Source of the DNA: Thioalkalivibrio sp.
Lineage (GTDB): Bacteria; Pseudomonadota; Gammaproteobacteria; Ectothiorhodospirales; Ectothiorhodospiraceae
Direction: 5' to 3'
DNA length: 16,825 nucleotides
NCBI GenBank assembly: GCA_007136145.1
Contig: SLHN01000209.1
Coordinates: forward strand, 1 to 16,825
Positions 1 to 7,559 of the stretch are shown piece after piece; positions within the stretch are counted from its first letter, which is position 1, and every line of letters starts with the position of its first letter. The notes under the pieces were generated by a model. The model saw only the letters and a program-made list of their open reading frames with translations, was not told the origin of the DNA and ran no database searches. Made by a program: the position numbers and the translations under genes.

Positions 1-559
1 CGATCTCGTCGATGTAGACGATTCCGGTCTCCGCCTTTTCGACGTCGTAGTCGCCCTCCTGCAGCAACTTCTGGATGATGTTCTCGACATCTTCCCCGAC
101 ATAGCCGGCCTCGGTCAGCGTGGTAGCGTCGGCGATGGTAAACGGAACGTTCAGAACCCGCGCCAGAGTCTCCGCCAGCAGTGTCTTGCCCGATCCAGTC
201 GGACCAATCAGGAGAATATTGGACTTCGACAGCTCGACGTCATCCTTCCCGGACTTCGCCTCGAGCCGCTTGTAATGGTTGTAGACAGCCACGGACAGGA
301 TCTTTTTCGCCGAATCCTGTCCGATCACGTATTCGTCGAGGATGCCCCGTATTTCACGGGGCTTCGGCAACGAGTCGCGCTCCGCGTTACCCGCCTCCTG
401 CATTTCCTCGCGAATGATGTCATTACAGAGCTCCACGCATTCATCGCAAATGAACACGGAAGGCCCGGCGATGAGTTTCCGTACCTCGTGCTGACTCTTG
501 CCGCAAAAAGAGCAGTACAGCAACTTGCCGTCATTGCGAGGAGATTTGTCGTCGCTCAT
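1..559 (-). CDS. clpX: ATP-dependent Clp protease ATP-binding subunit ClpX (partial, C-terminus off window)
   Basis: ClpX is the AAA+ unfoldase that recognises tagged or specific substrates and threads them into ClpP in the cytoplasm. The first 186 codons are visible. An N-terminal zinc-binding domain has Cys16, Cys19, Cys38 and Cys41. A Walker A motif GPTGSGKT lies at residues 119-126, with Lys125 at the same position as in E. coli ClpX. The sensor-like stretch EAGYVGEDVE follows, and the window ends inside Walker B (IVYIDEI). The ATG at 557-559 is preceded by GAGG with a 7-nt spacer. It lies 97 nt downstream of clpP on the same strand, the usual clpP-clpX order. Family identity is certain. 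The missing half (the rest of the AAA+ module and the C-terminal subdomain) continues to the left of the window. Confidence 0.97.
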   Translation of the reverse strand, partial: MSDDKSPRNDGKLLYCSFCGKSQHEVRKLIAGPSVFICDECVELCNDIIREEMQEAGNAERDSLPKPREIRGILDEYVIGQDSAKKILSVAVYNHYKRLEAKSGKDDVELSKSNILLIGPTGSGKTLLAETLARVLNVPFTIADATTLTEAGYVGEDVENIIQKLLQEGDYDVEKAETGIVYIDEI

Positions 560-656
560 CCGTATGCCTCGGGTTGCGAAATGTCTACCGTCACCAACAT
601 GCCCCGTTTGCCCCCTCGATGCAAGCGGGCCGGCGGGTCATCAGGTTGGTTATCGC

Positions 657-1301
657 CTATTTGCCTGGCTTGACCTCGCGCTTGTCCAGGACATGGTCGA
701 TCAGACCGTAGTCCTTGGCCTCGGGTGCTGTCATGAAACGGTCGCGCTCGGTGTCGTTACGAATCGTTTCAACCGACTGACCGGAGTGATGCGCCAGGAT
801 CTGATTGAGCTCTTCCCGGATTTTCAGGATTTCGCGCGCATGGATATCGATATCGGTCGCCTGCCCCTGATACCCACCCAATGGCTGGTGAACCATCACC
901 CGCGAATGTCGCAGGCAATACCGCTTGCCCGGCGCCCCGCCCGCCAGCAAGACCGCGCCCATGCTTGCGGCCTGCCCAACGCAGAGGGTACTCACCGCCG
1001 GCTGAATGAACTGCATCGTGTCATAGATCGCCATACCCGCGGTGACTGCCCCGCCAGGCGAGTTGATGTACAGGCTGATCTCCTTGTCCGGATTCTCCGA
1101 TTCCAGAAACAGCAACTGTGCGACGATCACGTTGGCCATGTAGTCCTCGACCGGACCAACGCAGAAAACCACCCGATCCTTCAATAGCCGGGAATAGATG
1201 TCGTAGGCGCGCTCTCCGCGCGCGGTCTGTTCCACGACCATCGGTACCAGGTTGAGCGCCTGCGTGCGCAGCGCCCCCGTTCCCGCAAGAGGTTGTGTCA
1301 T
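657..1301 (-). CDS. clpP: ATP-dependent Clp protease proteolytic subunit ClpP
   Basis: ClpP is the serine peptidase that forms the double heptameric chamber serving ClpX and ClpA. The 214-residue product has the catalytic triad Ser113 (GQAASMGA), His138 (VMVHQP) and Asp187 (ERDRF), each shifted by two from E. coli S111/H136/D185. The N-terminus before ALNLVPMV is a short propeptide of about 14 residues, probably removed autocatalytically as in E. coli. The ATG is preceded by a strong AAGGAG at 1310-1315 with an 8-nt spacer. It overlaps the tig stop codon as ATGA (1298-1301), so translational coupling with tig is likely. clpX follows 97 nt downstream. Length and motifs are normal for the family. 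Confidence 0.98.
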   Translation of the reverse strand: MTQPLAGTGALRTQALNLVPMVVEQTARGERAYDIYSRLLKDRVVFCVGPVEDYMANVIVAQLLFLESENPDKEISLYINSPGGAVTAGMAIYDTMQFIQPAVSTLCVGQAASMGAVLLAGGAPGKRYCLRHSRVMVHQPLGGYQGQATDIDIHAREILKIREELNQILAHHSGQSVETIRNDTERDRFMTAPEAKDYGLIDHVLDKREVKPGK

Positions 1302-2605
1302 TCGGTAGGCTCCTTGTTCGGATTCATCAGCGCGTCGAAACTGCTCGGCTGCTCGGTAACACGCATCTGGGCCAACGCCCAGTCCACCACCTGATCCTCG
1401 ATCACCAGAGATTCGATACTGGCCATTGCCTGTGGGTTGGATCGGTAGTGCCTCTTGACTTCATCGGGATCCTCGTAGGTCTGCGCCATGGTTTCGAGCT
1501 CGGCTTCGAGACGGTCGCGGTCGACCTCGATCTTCTCGGCGTCGATAATCGCGCGCACTACCAAACCGAGGCGCACCCGGCGCCGCGCCTCTTCCTCGAA
1601 CAGGTGGTCCGGCAATGGCTGCGACTGCTTTGACCCGCCGAAGCGGTCCTCGGTTTCCTTCCGTAGCCGGTCGATCTCGCCCTTCACCAGACTCACCGGA
1701 AGATCGAAGTCATGCTTTTCGACCAACGCGTCCATCACCTGTTTCTTGACCCGACCCTTGATGTTCTGGGCGAGTTCCCGCCCCATGTTGGCGCGCACCT
1801 CCGCGCGTAGTTTATCCACATCACCGTCCGCGATGCCGAAGGCACGGGCGAAGTCGGCGTCGACCTCGGGCAGGCGCGGCTCTTCAATCTTTTTGATCTT
1901 GAGCGCGAACTGAACCGTTTTTCCCTTCAGGTTGTCCGCTGGGTAGTCGTCGGGAAACGTGACATCAATGTCCTTTTCCATCCCCGGCCCCACGCCGGTC
2001 AATTGCGCCTCGAAATCCGGCAAAAGGCGCCCGGCCCCCACCTCGACGGAAAACCCCTCTGCAGTCCCCCCATCGAAGGGTTCGCCGTTCAACGTCCCGG
2101 CGAAATCAAGGGTGACCCGGTCGCCTTCCACGGCAGCACGCTCGACTTCCGTCCAGCCGCGCTGCTGTTTGCGCAGCGACTCGATCACCCGCTCGACATC
2201 CGCGGCGTCGATTTCGGCCGTCGGTCGTTCAATCTCGACATCCGCAAGGTCGGCCACCACGACCTCGGGAAACACCTGGAAGGAAGCGACATACTCGATC
2301 GGCTTGCCCGGCTCCATCATCTTGGGCTCGATATTGGGTCCACCTGCAGGCGCCAGGCCCTCCTGCGCGATGGCCTCACGATAGCTATCCTGCAATACTT
2401 CACCCAGCACTTCCTGATAGACACCGGCACCGTAACGCTGCTGAACGATCTTCATCGGTACTTTTCCGGGCCGGAAGCCATCGATGCGCACCCGCTTGGT
2501 CAGCGCCTTCAAGCGTTTTTCCACCTCGGAATCGACCCGGTCAGACGGAAACTGCACCGTCATCTTGCGGTCCAGGCTGCCGGTGGCTTCAACAGAAACT
2601 TGCAT
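1298..2605 (-). CDS. tig: Trigger factor (ribosome-associated chaperone)
   Basis: Trigger factor binds near the ribosome exit tunnel and shields nascent chains. The 435-residue product matches the family length (E. coli 432). The N-terminal domain starts MQVSVEATGS and carries the ribosome-docking signature GFRPGKVP at residues 43-50. A central FKBP-type PPIase region runs from about residue 150 to 245 and includes an LDFAGTLNGEPFDGG stretch. The C-terminal arm domain includes AYEDP-like and LFEEEARRRV motifs (here TYEDPDEVK). The open frame extends 19 codons upstream, but the ATG at 2603-2605 is chosen because it matches the family N-terminus and has GAGG 7 nt upstream. Its stop overlaps the clpP start. 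A GC-rich hairpin and a tRNA-Leu gene lie immediately upstream, and no clear separate promoter is visible between hairpin and start. Confidence 0.97.
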   Translation of the reverse strand: MQVSVEATGSLDRKMTVQFPSDRVDSEVEKRLKALTKRVRIDGFRPGKVPMKIVQQRYGAGVYQEVLGEVLQDSYREAIAQEGLAPAGGPNIEPKMMEPGKPIEYVASFQVFPEVVVADLADVEIERPTAEIDAADVERVIESLRKQQRGWTEVERAAVEGDRVTLDFAGTLNGEPFDGGTAEGFSVEVGAGRLLPDFEAQLTGVGPGMEKDIDVTFPDDYPADNLKGKTVQFALKIKKIEEPRLPEVDADFARAFGIADGDVDKLRAEVRANMGRELAQNIKGRVKKQVMDALVEKHDFDLPVSLVKGEIDRLRKETEDRFGGSKQSQPLPDHLFEEEARRRVRLGLVVRAIIDAEKIEVDRDRLEAELETMAQTYEDPDEVKRHYRSNPQAMASIESLVIEDQVVDWALAQMRVTEQPSSFDALMNPNKEPTE

Positions 2606-2636
2606 CAGATGGCCTCGCGTAAAATCAGAAATTCGG

Positions 2637-2659
2637 AAAAGCGCGCCATCCGGGCGCGC
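2637..2659 (-). terminator. GC-rich hairpin with short T run after tRNA-Leu (candidate intrinsic terminator)
   Basis: Positions 2641-2647 (gcgcgcc) pair perfectly with 2653-2659 (ggcgcgc) around a 5-nt loop. On the minus strand the stem is followed by four T residues (2640-2637). The hairpin lies 27 nt beyond the encoded CCA of tRNA-Leu and about 30 nt before the tig start. The T run is short, so termination may be partial. It could also be a processing element at the tRNA 3' end. Confidence 0.6.
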
Positions 2660-2686
2660 CATTGGGGTTCATTCAAGCTGTCGGAA

Positions 2687-2771
<85 letters not shown>

Positions 2772-2796
2772 TTGCCCGCACCGGGCATGACTCCCT

Positions 2797-2825
2797 AGTC
2801 TATCTCGTTGGGTGACCGACGTCAC
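2797..2825 (-). promoter_or_regulatory. Candidate sigma70 promoter for tRNA-Leu
   Basis: On the minus strand GTGACG (2820-2825, 4/6 to the -35 consensus) is separated by 17 nt from TAGACT (2797-2802, 4/6 to the -10 consensus). Transcription would start near 2790, about 20 nt before the mature tRNA 5' end at 2771. The -35 region lies inside a small palindrome, TGAC-GTCG-GTCA. Confidence 0.45.
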
Positions 2826-2861
2826 TTGCATCGAGATCGGAACGATGGATTGGATACGGCG

Positions 2862-4217
2862 CTACTGAGAATTCGCTCCATGAGTTGCGACAGTGGACTG
2901 ACCGTCCTTGAGCTCCGCGCCATCAGGTAAATCGATGCGCAGGTGTTCCGGATCCTCATCCAACCCGGCTTCACGCAACATCGTGCGTAGCGACCGTTCC
3001 GGGACGTTCAGACGGAGGTTGATCATTCCACCTTCACCCGTCTGTTCGGATTCAACGGCCTTTTCGGCAAACAACCGGCTGCGCAGCCTCCCAGCCCCTG
3101 CGGGAAGCGACACCCAGCCATGAAACATGGCCTCTGTGAAGTAATGCGCGAGGCGCTGTTCCAGTTCGGGCACGCCCCTCCCCGTTACGGCCGACAGCCA
3201 TAGGGCATCGTCTCCGAAACCAATCGGCTCCCCGGTATCGGGTGCGGGCAACAGGTCGATCTTGTTGAAAATACGCCAGATCGGTACCTCCTCGGCGCCG
3301 ATCTCCGCAATCACGCCCTCGACCTGTTCGATCTGGGCATCCCTCTCCGGATCGGAGGCATCGATCACATGCAACAGCAGAGCGGCCTCGCGGGTCTCGG
3401 TCAAGGTCGCCTTGAATGCGGCGATCAGTTCATGCGGCAGATCACGGATAAAACCGACCGTGTCCGCCAGAATCACAGATCGGTGAGGCGCCAGGTCGAC
3501 ACGCCGCAACGTTGGGTCGAGCGTCGCGAACAGCTGATCCGCGGCGTAGACTTCGGCCTTGGTTATGCGATTGAACAGTGTGGATTTGCCCGCGTTGGTA
3601 TAACCAACCAGCGCGACCGTCGGGGTCTCGTTGCGCCGCCGAGCCCGCCGACCCTGCTCCCGGGTCCGCTGGACCCTGTCCAGGCGACGCTCGATATGTT
3701 TGATACGCCCGGCCAGCAACCGCCGGTCGGTCTCGAGTTGCGTCTCGCCAGGGCCACGCAGGCCGATGCCGCCCTTCTGGCGTTCGAGGTGGGTCCAGCC
3801 CCGCACCAGGCGGGTGGACATATGTCGCAACTGTGCCAGTTCAACTTGAAGCTTGCCTTCATGGGACCGCGCCCTTTGCGCGAAGATATCGAGAATCAAG
3901 CCCGAGCGGTCCAGCACCCGGCATTGCAGGTGCCGTTCCAGGTTGCGCTCCTGGCTGGGCGAAAGCGGGTGGTTAAAGATTGCCACGTCGGCACCGTTGG
4001 CGGCGACGGCTGCGGCAATCTCGTCGGCCTTCCCGGAACCGACGAAAAACCGCGAATCCGGCTGCCGGCGGGTACCGGTGATGACGCCGACCACCTCGGC
4101 ACCGGCCGACTCGGCCAGATCCCTGAACTCCCGGGCCTGTGCCGAAAAATCAACGGTTTCACCGATCGCAAGCGCAACCAGCAGGGCACGTTCGCCGCTA
4201 TCCGGGCGTTCAAACAA
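2862..4217 (-). CDS. hflX: GTPase HflX (ribosome-splitting factor)
   Basis: HflX is a cytoplasmic TRAFAC-class GTPase that binds 50S/70S particles and splits stalled or heat-damaged ribosomes. The 451-residue product has the N-terminal glycine-rich HflX domain (residues ~15-110, with FFVGSGK) and a basic coiled-coil linker (~155-195, beginning GLRGPGETQLE). The G domain follows, with G1 GYTNAGKST at 205-213, G3 DTVG at 252-255 and G4 NKID at 318-321. The C-terminal domain runs from about 360 to 451. The start is a TTG (4215-4217): no ATG or GTG lies between it and the hfq stop, and a CGGAG lies about 10 nt upstream. It sits 24 nt, in frame, after hfq. The partner genes hflK and hflC that follow in E. 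coli are absent; tRNA-Leu comes next. Confidence 0.95.
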   Translation of the reverse strand: MFERPDSGERALLVALAIGETVDFSAQAREFRDLAESAGAEVVGVITGTRRQPDSRFFVGSGKADEIAAAVAANGADVAIFNHPLSPSQERNLERHLQCRVLDRSGLILDIFAQRARSHEGKLQVELAQLRHMSTRLVRGWTHLERQKGGIGLRGPGETQLETDRRLLAGRIKHIERRLDRVQRTREQGRRARRRNETPTVALVGYTNAGKSTLFNRITKAEVYAADQLFATLDPTLRRVDLAPHRSVILADTVGFIRDLPHELIAAFKATLTETREAALLLHVIDASDPERDAQIEQVEGVIAEIGAEEVPIWRIFNKIDLLPAPDTGEPIGFGDDALWLSAVTGRGVPELEQRLAHYFTEAMFHGWVSLPAGAGRLRSRLFAEKAVESEQTGEGGMINLRLNVPERSLRTMLREAGLDEDPEHLRIDLPDGAELKDGQSTVATHGANSQ

Positions 4218-4241
4218 GATTCGCGGACTCCGGGAACGCGC

Positions 4242-4496
4242 TCAGGAATTATGCTCCTCTGGAGCTGGCTCGCCGTTGTCGAGATGCAGTCGCACCTGTC
4301 GTGCCGGTACGATGGTGGAAATCGCATGCTTGTAAACCATCTGCGACACGGCGCTTTTCAGAAGCACCACGAACTGGTCGAACGACTCAATCTGCCCCTG
4401 CAGCTTGATCCCGTTGACCAGGTAAACAGACACCGGAATGCGGTCCCTGCGCAACGCGTTGAGGAAGGGTTCTTGTAGCATCTGCCCTTTTGCCAT
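4242..4496 (-). CDS. hfq: RNA chaperone Hfq
   Basis: Hfq is the hexameric Sm-like protein that pairs small RNAs with mRNAs. The 84-residue product contains the complete Sm core: Sm1 with NGIKLQGQIESFDQF (residues 28-42) and Sm2 with VYKHAIST (54-61). Proximal-face residues Gln8, Phe42, Tyr55, Lys56 and His57 and the distal-face Tyr25 and Lys31 are present. The rim has Arg16, Arg17 and Arg19. Position 9 is Glu instead of the usual Asp. The C-terminal tail is short (about 18 residues) but keeps an acidic tip (EPAPEE). The ATG at 4494-4496 is chosen over an upstream open extension because it gives the family N-terminus MAKGQ and has AAGGA upstream. It lies between miaA and hflX, the standard gammaproteobacterial order. 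Confidence 0.97.
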   Translation of the reverse strand: MAKGQMLQEPFLNALRRDRIPVSVYLVNGIKLQGQIESFDQFVVLLKSAVSQMVYKHAISTIVPARQVRLHLDNGEPAPEEHNS

Positions 4497-4535
4497 GATT
4501 TCGATGTCCTTTGTCGATTGAATACACGTACACTC

Positions 4536-4558
4536 CCCTGAGGACTGCACGATCAGGG
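4536..4558 (-). other. Hairpin in the miaA-hfq intergenic region / hfq leader
   Basis: On the minus strand CCCTGA and TCAGGG form a perfect 6-bp stem around an 11-nt loop, about 40 nt before the hfq start codon. No T run follows, so it is unlikely to be an intrinsic terminator for miaA. If hfq mRNA starts upstream of it (a weak -10-like TATGCT occurs near 4565), the hairpin would lie in the 5' leader. The rest of the 120-nt miaA-hfq gap shows nothing else clear. Confidence 0.4.
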
Positions 4559-4616
4559 ACGATAGCATATCGCTGTCCATCGGCAGCAACCAATTGCCCG
4601 GGTCCACACCCGGAAA

Positions 4617-5555
4617 CTATGTGGTTTTGGACCCCAATATCTCGAACAAGCGCCCGCTAGTCGCTCGTTCGGCAGGAAGGCAAACAATGTCTTCCATCCC
4701 GCGCAGCCAGGTTATCTGCCGCTTCGCCAACTGCCGGGTCGCCGTGATCGCGCGCTCCCGAAATTGCTCCCGGGTCACCTGGCCCGAAAGCCATTCCCAA
4801 CCCTGCCGGTACCCCACCGCACGTTGCGATGCATGGCCCGAGGTCAATCCCGGACGGTCCATCAAACGACGCAGTTCGGCCTCGAAACCAGCCTCCAGCA
4901 TGGCATCGAAGCGCCGCGCAATGCGCTGGCGCAAGCGACCGCGGTCCTCCGGCCAGAGCGCGACGCAGCGCCAGCCTGCCGGTATCGAAGCTTTCGATCC
5001 GGACTGGAGCGATGACAATGGCAGCCCCGTGCTCCGGTACACTTCCAGCGCGCGCAGCGTACGTTGCGGGTCGTTGGGATGGATTCGCCGCGCGGAGACA
5101 GGATCAACACCCATCAGCTCCGCGTGCAAGGCTTCGGCACCCTCGCGTGGTAGCCGTTCCCGCAGCGAGGCCCGGACCGCCGGATCAACGGCAGGCATGA
5201 CGTCCAGGCCGCGCAACAGCGCCTGGAAATAAAGCATCGTGCCCCCAACCAGCAACGGCGTTCGCCCCCGCGCATGGATGTCGTCGATCAGGCGCTTTGC
5301 ATGAATAACGAAATCCATTGCGGACCAGCTCTCTTCGGGATCGCGGACATCGATCAGGTGGTGCCGCACCCGCGATTGCTCCGCGGCGCCCGGCTTGGCC
5401 GTCCCGATATCCATGCCGCGATAAACCAGCGCCGAGTCGGCACTGACGATTTCCCCATCGATGCGCTCACACAGTTCCAGCGCAAGGTCGGTCTTCCCGG
5501 TGGCCGTCGGCCCCATCAACAGGAGGACCGAGGGTTCCACGAACTCAGCGTCCAC
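4617..5555 (-). CDS. miaA: tRNA dimethylallyltransferase MiaA
   Basis: MiaA transfers a dimethylallyl group from DMAPP to N6 of A37 in tRNAs reading UNN codons. With the start chosen here the product is 312 residues (E. coli 316). It has the P-loop GPTATGKT at 15-22, the signature DSALVYRGMDIGTAKP at 40-55, the LVGGTMLYFQALL region near 103-115, and a C-terminal LAKRQITWLR stretch. The start is uncertain. The frame is open to an ATG at 5612 (68 nt inside mutL) and another at 5597, but family N-termini are short. The GTG at 5553-5555, overlapping the mutL stop by 11 nt, or the GTG at 5538-5540 fit better. None has a strong Shine-Dalgarno sequence, so coupling to mutL translation is likely. hfq follows 120 nt downstream. 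Confidence 0.95.
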   Translation of the reverse strand: MDAEFVEPSVLLLMGPTATGKTDLALELCERIDGEIVSADSALVYRGMDIGTAKPGAAEQSRVRHHLIDVRDPEESWSAMDFVIHAKRLIDDIHARGRTPLLVGGTMLYFQALLRGLDVMPAVDPAVRASLRERLPREGAEALHAELMGVDPVSARRIHPNDPQRTLRALEVYRSTGLPLSSLQSGSKASIPAGWRCVALWPEDRGRLRQRIARRFDAMLEAGFEAELRRLMDRPGLTSGHASQRAVGYRQGWEWLSGQVTREQFRERAITATRQLAKRQITWLRGMEDIVCLPAERATSGRLFEILGSKTT

Positions 5556-7401
5556 GCAGGAAGAGACGGTCCAGCGCCTGCCGATCGAGCTCGACATAGG
5601 TCGGACGGCCATGATTGCATTGGCCGCTGTTGTCAGTCGCCTCCATGTCGCGCAGCAACTGATTCATTTCGGGCAGGCTCAGGCGGCGCCCGGCACGCAC
5701 GGAGCCATGGCAGGCCATGCTACTCAAGACCGCATCAAGAGCGGCGTCAGCGCGGTCGGCGTGCCCAAGATTGTCCATATCAGCAAGCAGATCGCGTACG
5801 AGCCGGGCCAGGTCCCGCCCCTGCAGCAACGCCGGCGCCGCCCTCAGCATCACGGTTTCGGGCCCGGCGCGCTCGAGCTCGAACCCGAGGCCGCGGAGAC
5901 GGTCGGTCGAAGACTCGACCAGTTCCGCCTCCGCGCGCGTGACCGGGATGCTCTCGGGGACCAGCAGTGGCTGCCGGGTCACGCGCGCCTCGCACCATTC
6001 GCGCTTCAAGCGTTCATAGGTGACGCGCTCGTGGGCTGCATGCATGTCCACCAGCACCAATCCACGCGCGCTTTCGGCGACAATGAAGATATCCGCAACC
6101 TGGCCGATCGCGAATCCCAGCGGCGGTACTCCGCCACTGGCCACGGCGTTGGCGGCAGGAGCCATGGCAGCCGCGCCTGCCCTGTAGGAACCGGCTTCTT
6201 CCCCCGCCGGTTCATTCACCTGGGGCAGAGGCAGTTCCCAGTGGGTGTCGCGACGCGCCAAGGGTCCCGCCACTCCCTCGGACACGAAACGCCCCGCTGA
6301 TTCCCGTCCGGTCAGTTGCGCGGGAGCCACGTCGACTTCGAATGCCGCTCCTCTCCCGGCACTGAATGCGCTGGATTCGGCACCACGTGAGTTGACATCA
6401 CCAGGTCGCCGGTTCGCCAATGCCCGATGCAGGGTCTGAAAGATGAAATCGTGGACGAGACGCCCATCCCGGAATCGCACCTCGTGCTTGGCCGGATGGG
6501 CGTTGACATCGACCCCGTTCGGATCGAGATCTAGAAACAGAACGAACACGGGGTGCCGCCCCTGGTACAGCACGTCCCGATAGGCCCTGCGTACCGCCGC
6601 GGACAACACACGATCGCGCACCGGCCGGCCGTTGACGAAAAAATACTGCTGGTCGGCCTGCGACCGAGCGTGCGTTGGCGAACCCAGCCAGCCGCAGAGG
6701 CGCAGTCCCGAGCCTTCGTCCTCCACCTCGAACGCGTGCTCCAGAAACGCCTCGCCGAGCAGCGCCGCCACCCGTTCCGACCCACCGCAAGCACCCACAG
6801 CCGGCAAGTCCAGCGTCTGGCGGTCATTGTGACGCAGTTCAAAGGCAAGTTCGGGGCGCACCGCCGCATGCGTGCGGACGACATCCTCGCAGTGGAGGTA
6901 TTCGGTTCTTTCGGTACGCAGAAATTTGCGACGCGCGGGCACATTGAAGAACAGATCGCGAATTTCCACGCTCGTCCCTGTCGCGTGCGCAGCGGGAACG
7001 ACCTCGCCGAAGACATCCGAGCCGTCACCAGTCAGACGCCAGCCGCTGCGCGCGTCGGCCACCGCGGAGGTAATGGTCAGGCGCGCGACGGAAGCGATCG
7101 ACGGCAGCGCCTCGCCCCGAAAACCGAGGGTGCGCAGGGACTCCAGGTCGCCCAGATCGGCGACCTTGCTGGTGGCATGCCGAGACAGGGCCAATGCCAG
7201 TTCATCCGGTGCGATGCCTCCACCGTCGTCGGTAACGCGGATCAGGCGAACGCCACCCTGCTCGAGCTCGACCCGGATTCGACGGGCCCCGGCATCGATG
7301 CTGTTCTCGATCAGTTCCTTGACCACGGAAGACGGCCGCTCGATTACCTCGCCGGCCGCGATCTGGCTGATCAGTTGGGGTGGAAGCTTGTGTATCGGCA
7401 C
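5545..7401 (-). CDS. mutL: DNA mismatch repair protein MutL (endonuclease type)
   Basis: MutL links MutS mismatch recognition to strand incision and excision. The 618-residue product has a GHKL ATPase N-terminal domain with catalytic Glu29 and Asn33, DDGGGI at 58-63 and GFRGEAL at 93-99. A low-complexity Ala/Gly/Pro-rich linker spans about 335-425, and the C-terminal dimerisation domain begins near 428. That domain carries DMHAAHERVTYE at 452-463, which satisfies the DxHA(X)2E(X)4E metal-binding nuclease motif, plus ACHGS (563-567) and CNHGRP (595-600), the other nuclease-site elements. E. coli MutL lacks these, while Pseudomonas-type MutL has them. The start is a GTG (7399-7401) giving PIHKLPPQL, which matches the family N-terminus; a weak GGGA precedes it. 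It overlaps miaA at the 3' end. Confidence 0.96.
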   Translation of the reverse strand: MPIHKLPPQLISQIAAGEVIERPSSVVKELIENSIDAGARRIRVELEQGGVRLIRVTDDGGGIAPDELALALSRHATSKVADLGDLESLRTLGFRGEALPSIASVARLTITSAVADARSGWRLTGDGSDVFGEVVPAAHATGTSVEIRDLFFNVPARRKFLRTERTEYLHCEDVVRTHAAVRPELAFELRHNDRQTLDLPAVGACGGSERVAALLGEAFLEHAFEVEDEGSGLRLCGWLGSPTHARSQADQQYFFVNGRPVRDRVLSAAVRRAYRDVLYQGRHPVFVLFLDLDPNGVDVNAHPAKHEVRFRDGRLVHDFIFQTLHRALANRRPGDVNSRGAESSAFSAGRGAAFEVDVAPAQLTGRESAGRFVSEGVAGPLARRDTHWELPLPQVNEPAGEEAGSYRAGAAAMAPAANAVASGGVPPLGFAIGQVADIFIVAESARGLVLVDMHAAHERVTYERLKREWCEARVTRQPLLVPESIPVTRAEAELVESSTDRLRGLGFELERAGPETVMLRAAPALLQGRDLARLVRDLLADMDNLGHADRADAALDAVLSSMACHGSVRAGRRLSLPEMNQLLRDMEATDNSGQCNHGRPTYVELDRQALDRLFLRGR

Positions 7402-7559
7402 TTTGATCCCAGGCGCAAAAACCTCAGACTAGCCCAGAACCGGGGTTTCCAGAAAGTCGCTGCTCACTCTCACAGCCTCGAAAGGCGCCAACCTTGATGG
7501 CCAGGAACGGAGAGTGCCAATCAGCGCAGCGAATTGCGCCGCTCGGGACCTTCGATGTT
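7402..7559 (-). other. Amidase-mutL intergenic gap with nested inverted repeat
   Basis: The 158-nt gap between the amidase stop and the mutL GTG contains a 7-bp inverted repeat (cactctc 7465-7471 / gagagtg 7510-7516). Inside it is a small hairpin, gcct-cgaa-aggc (7475-7486), which reads as a UUCG loop on the minus-strand transcript. No T run follows. A TAGTCT about 25 nt upstream of mutL is a poor -10. No gene is supported here. Confidence 0.3.

Noticed and set aside
3369..4478. 369-codon plus-strand open frame opposite hflX and hfq
   Set aside because: It lies antisense to two unmistakable genes. Its product has no recognisable domain and is explained by high GC content suppressing stop codons.
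6553..7497. 314-codon plus-strand open frame opposite mutL
   Set aside because: Antisense shadow. MutL ATPase motifs are intact on the minus strand.
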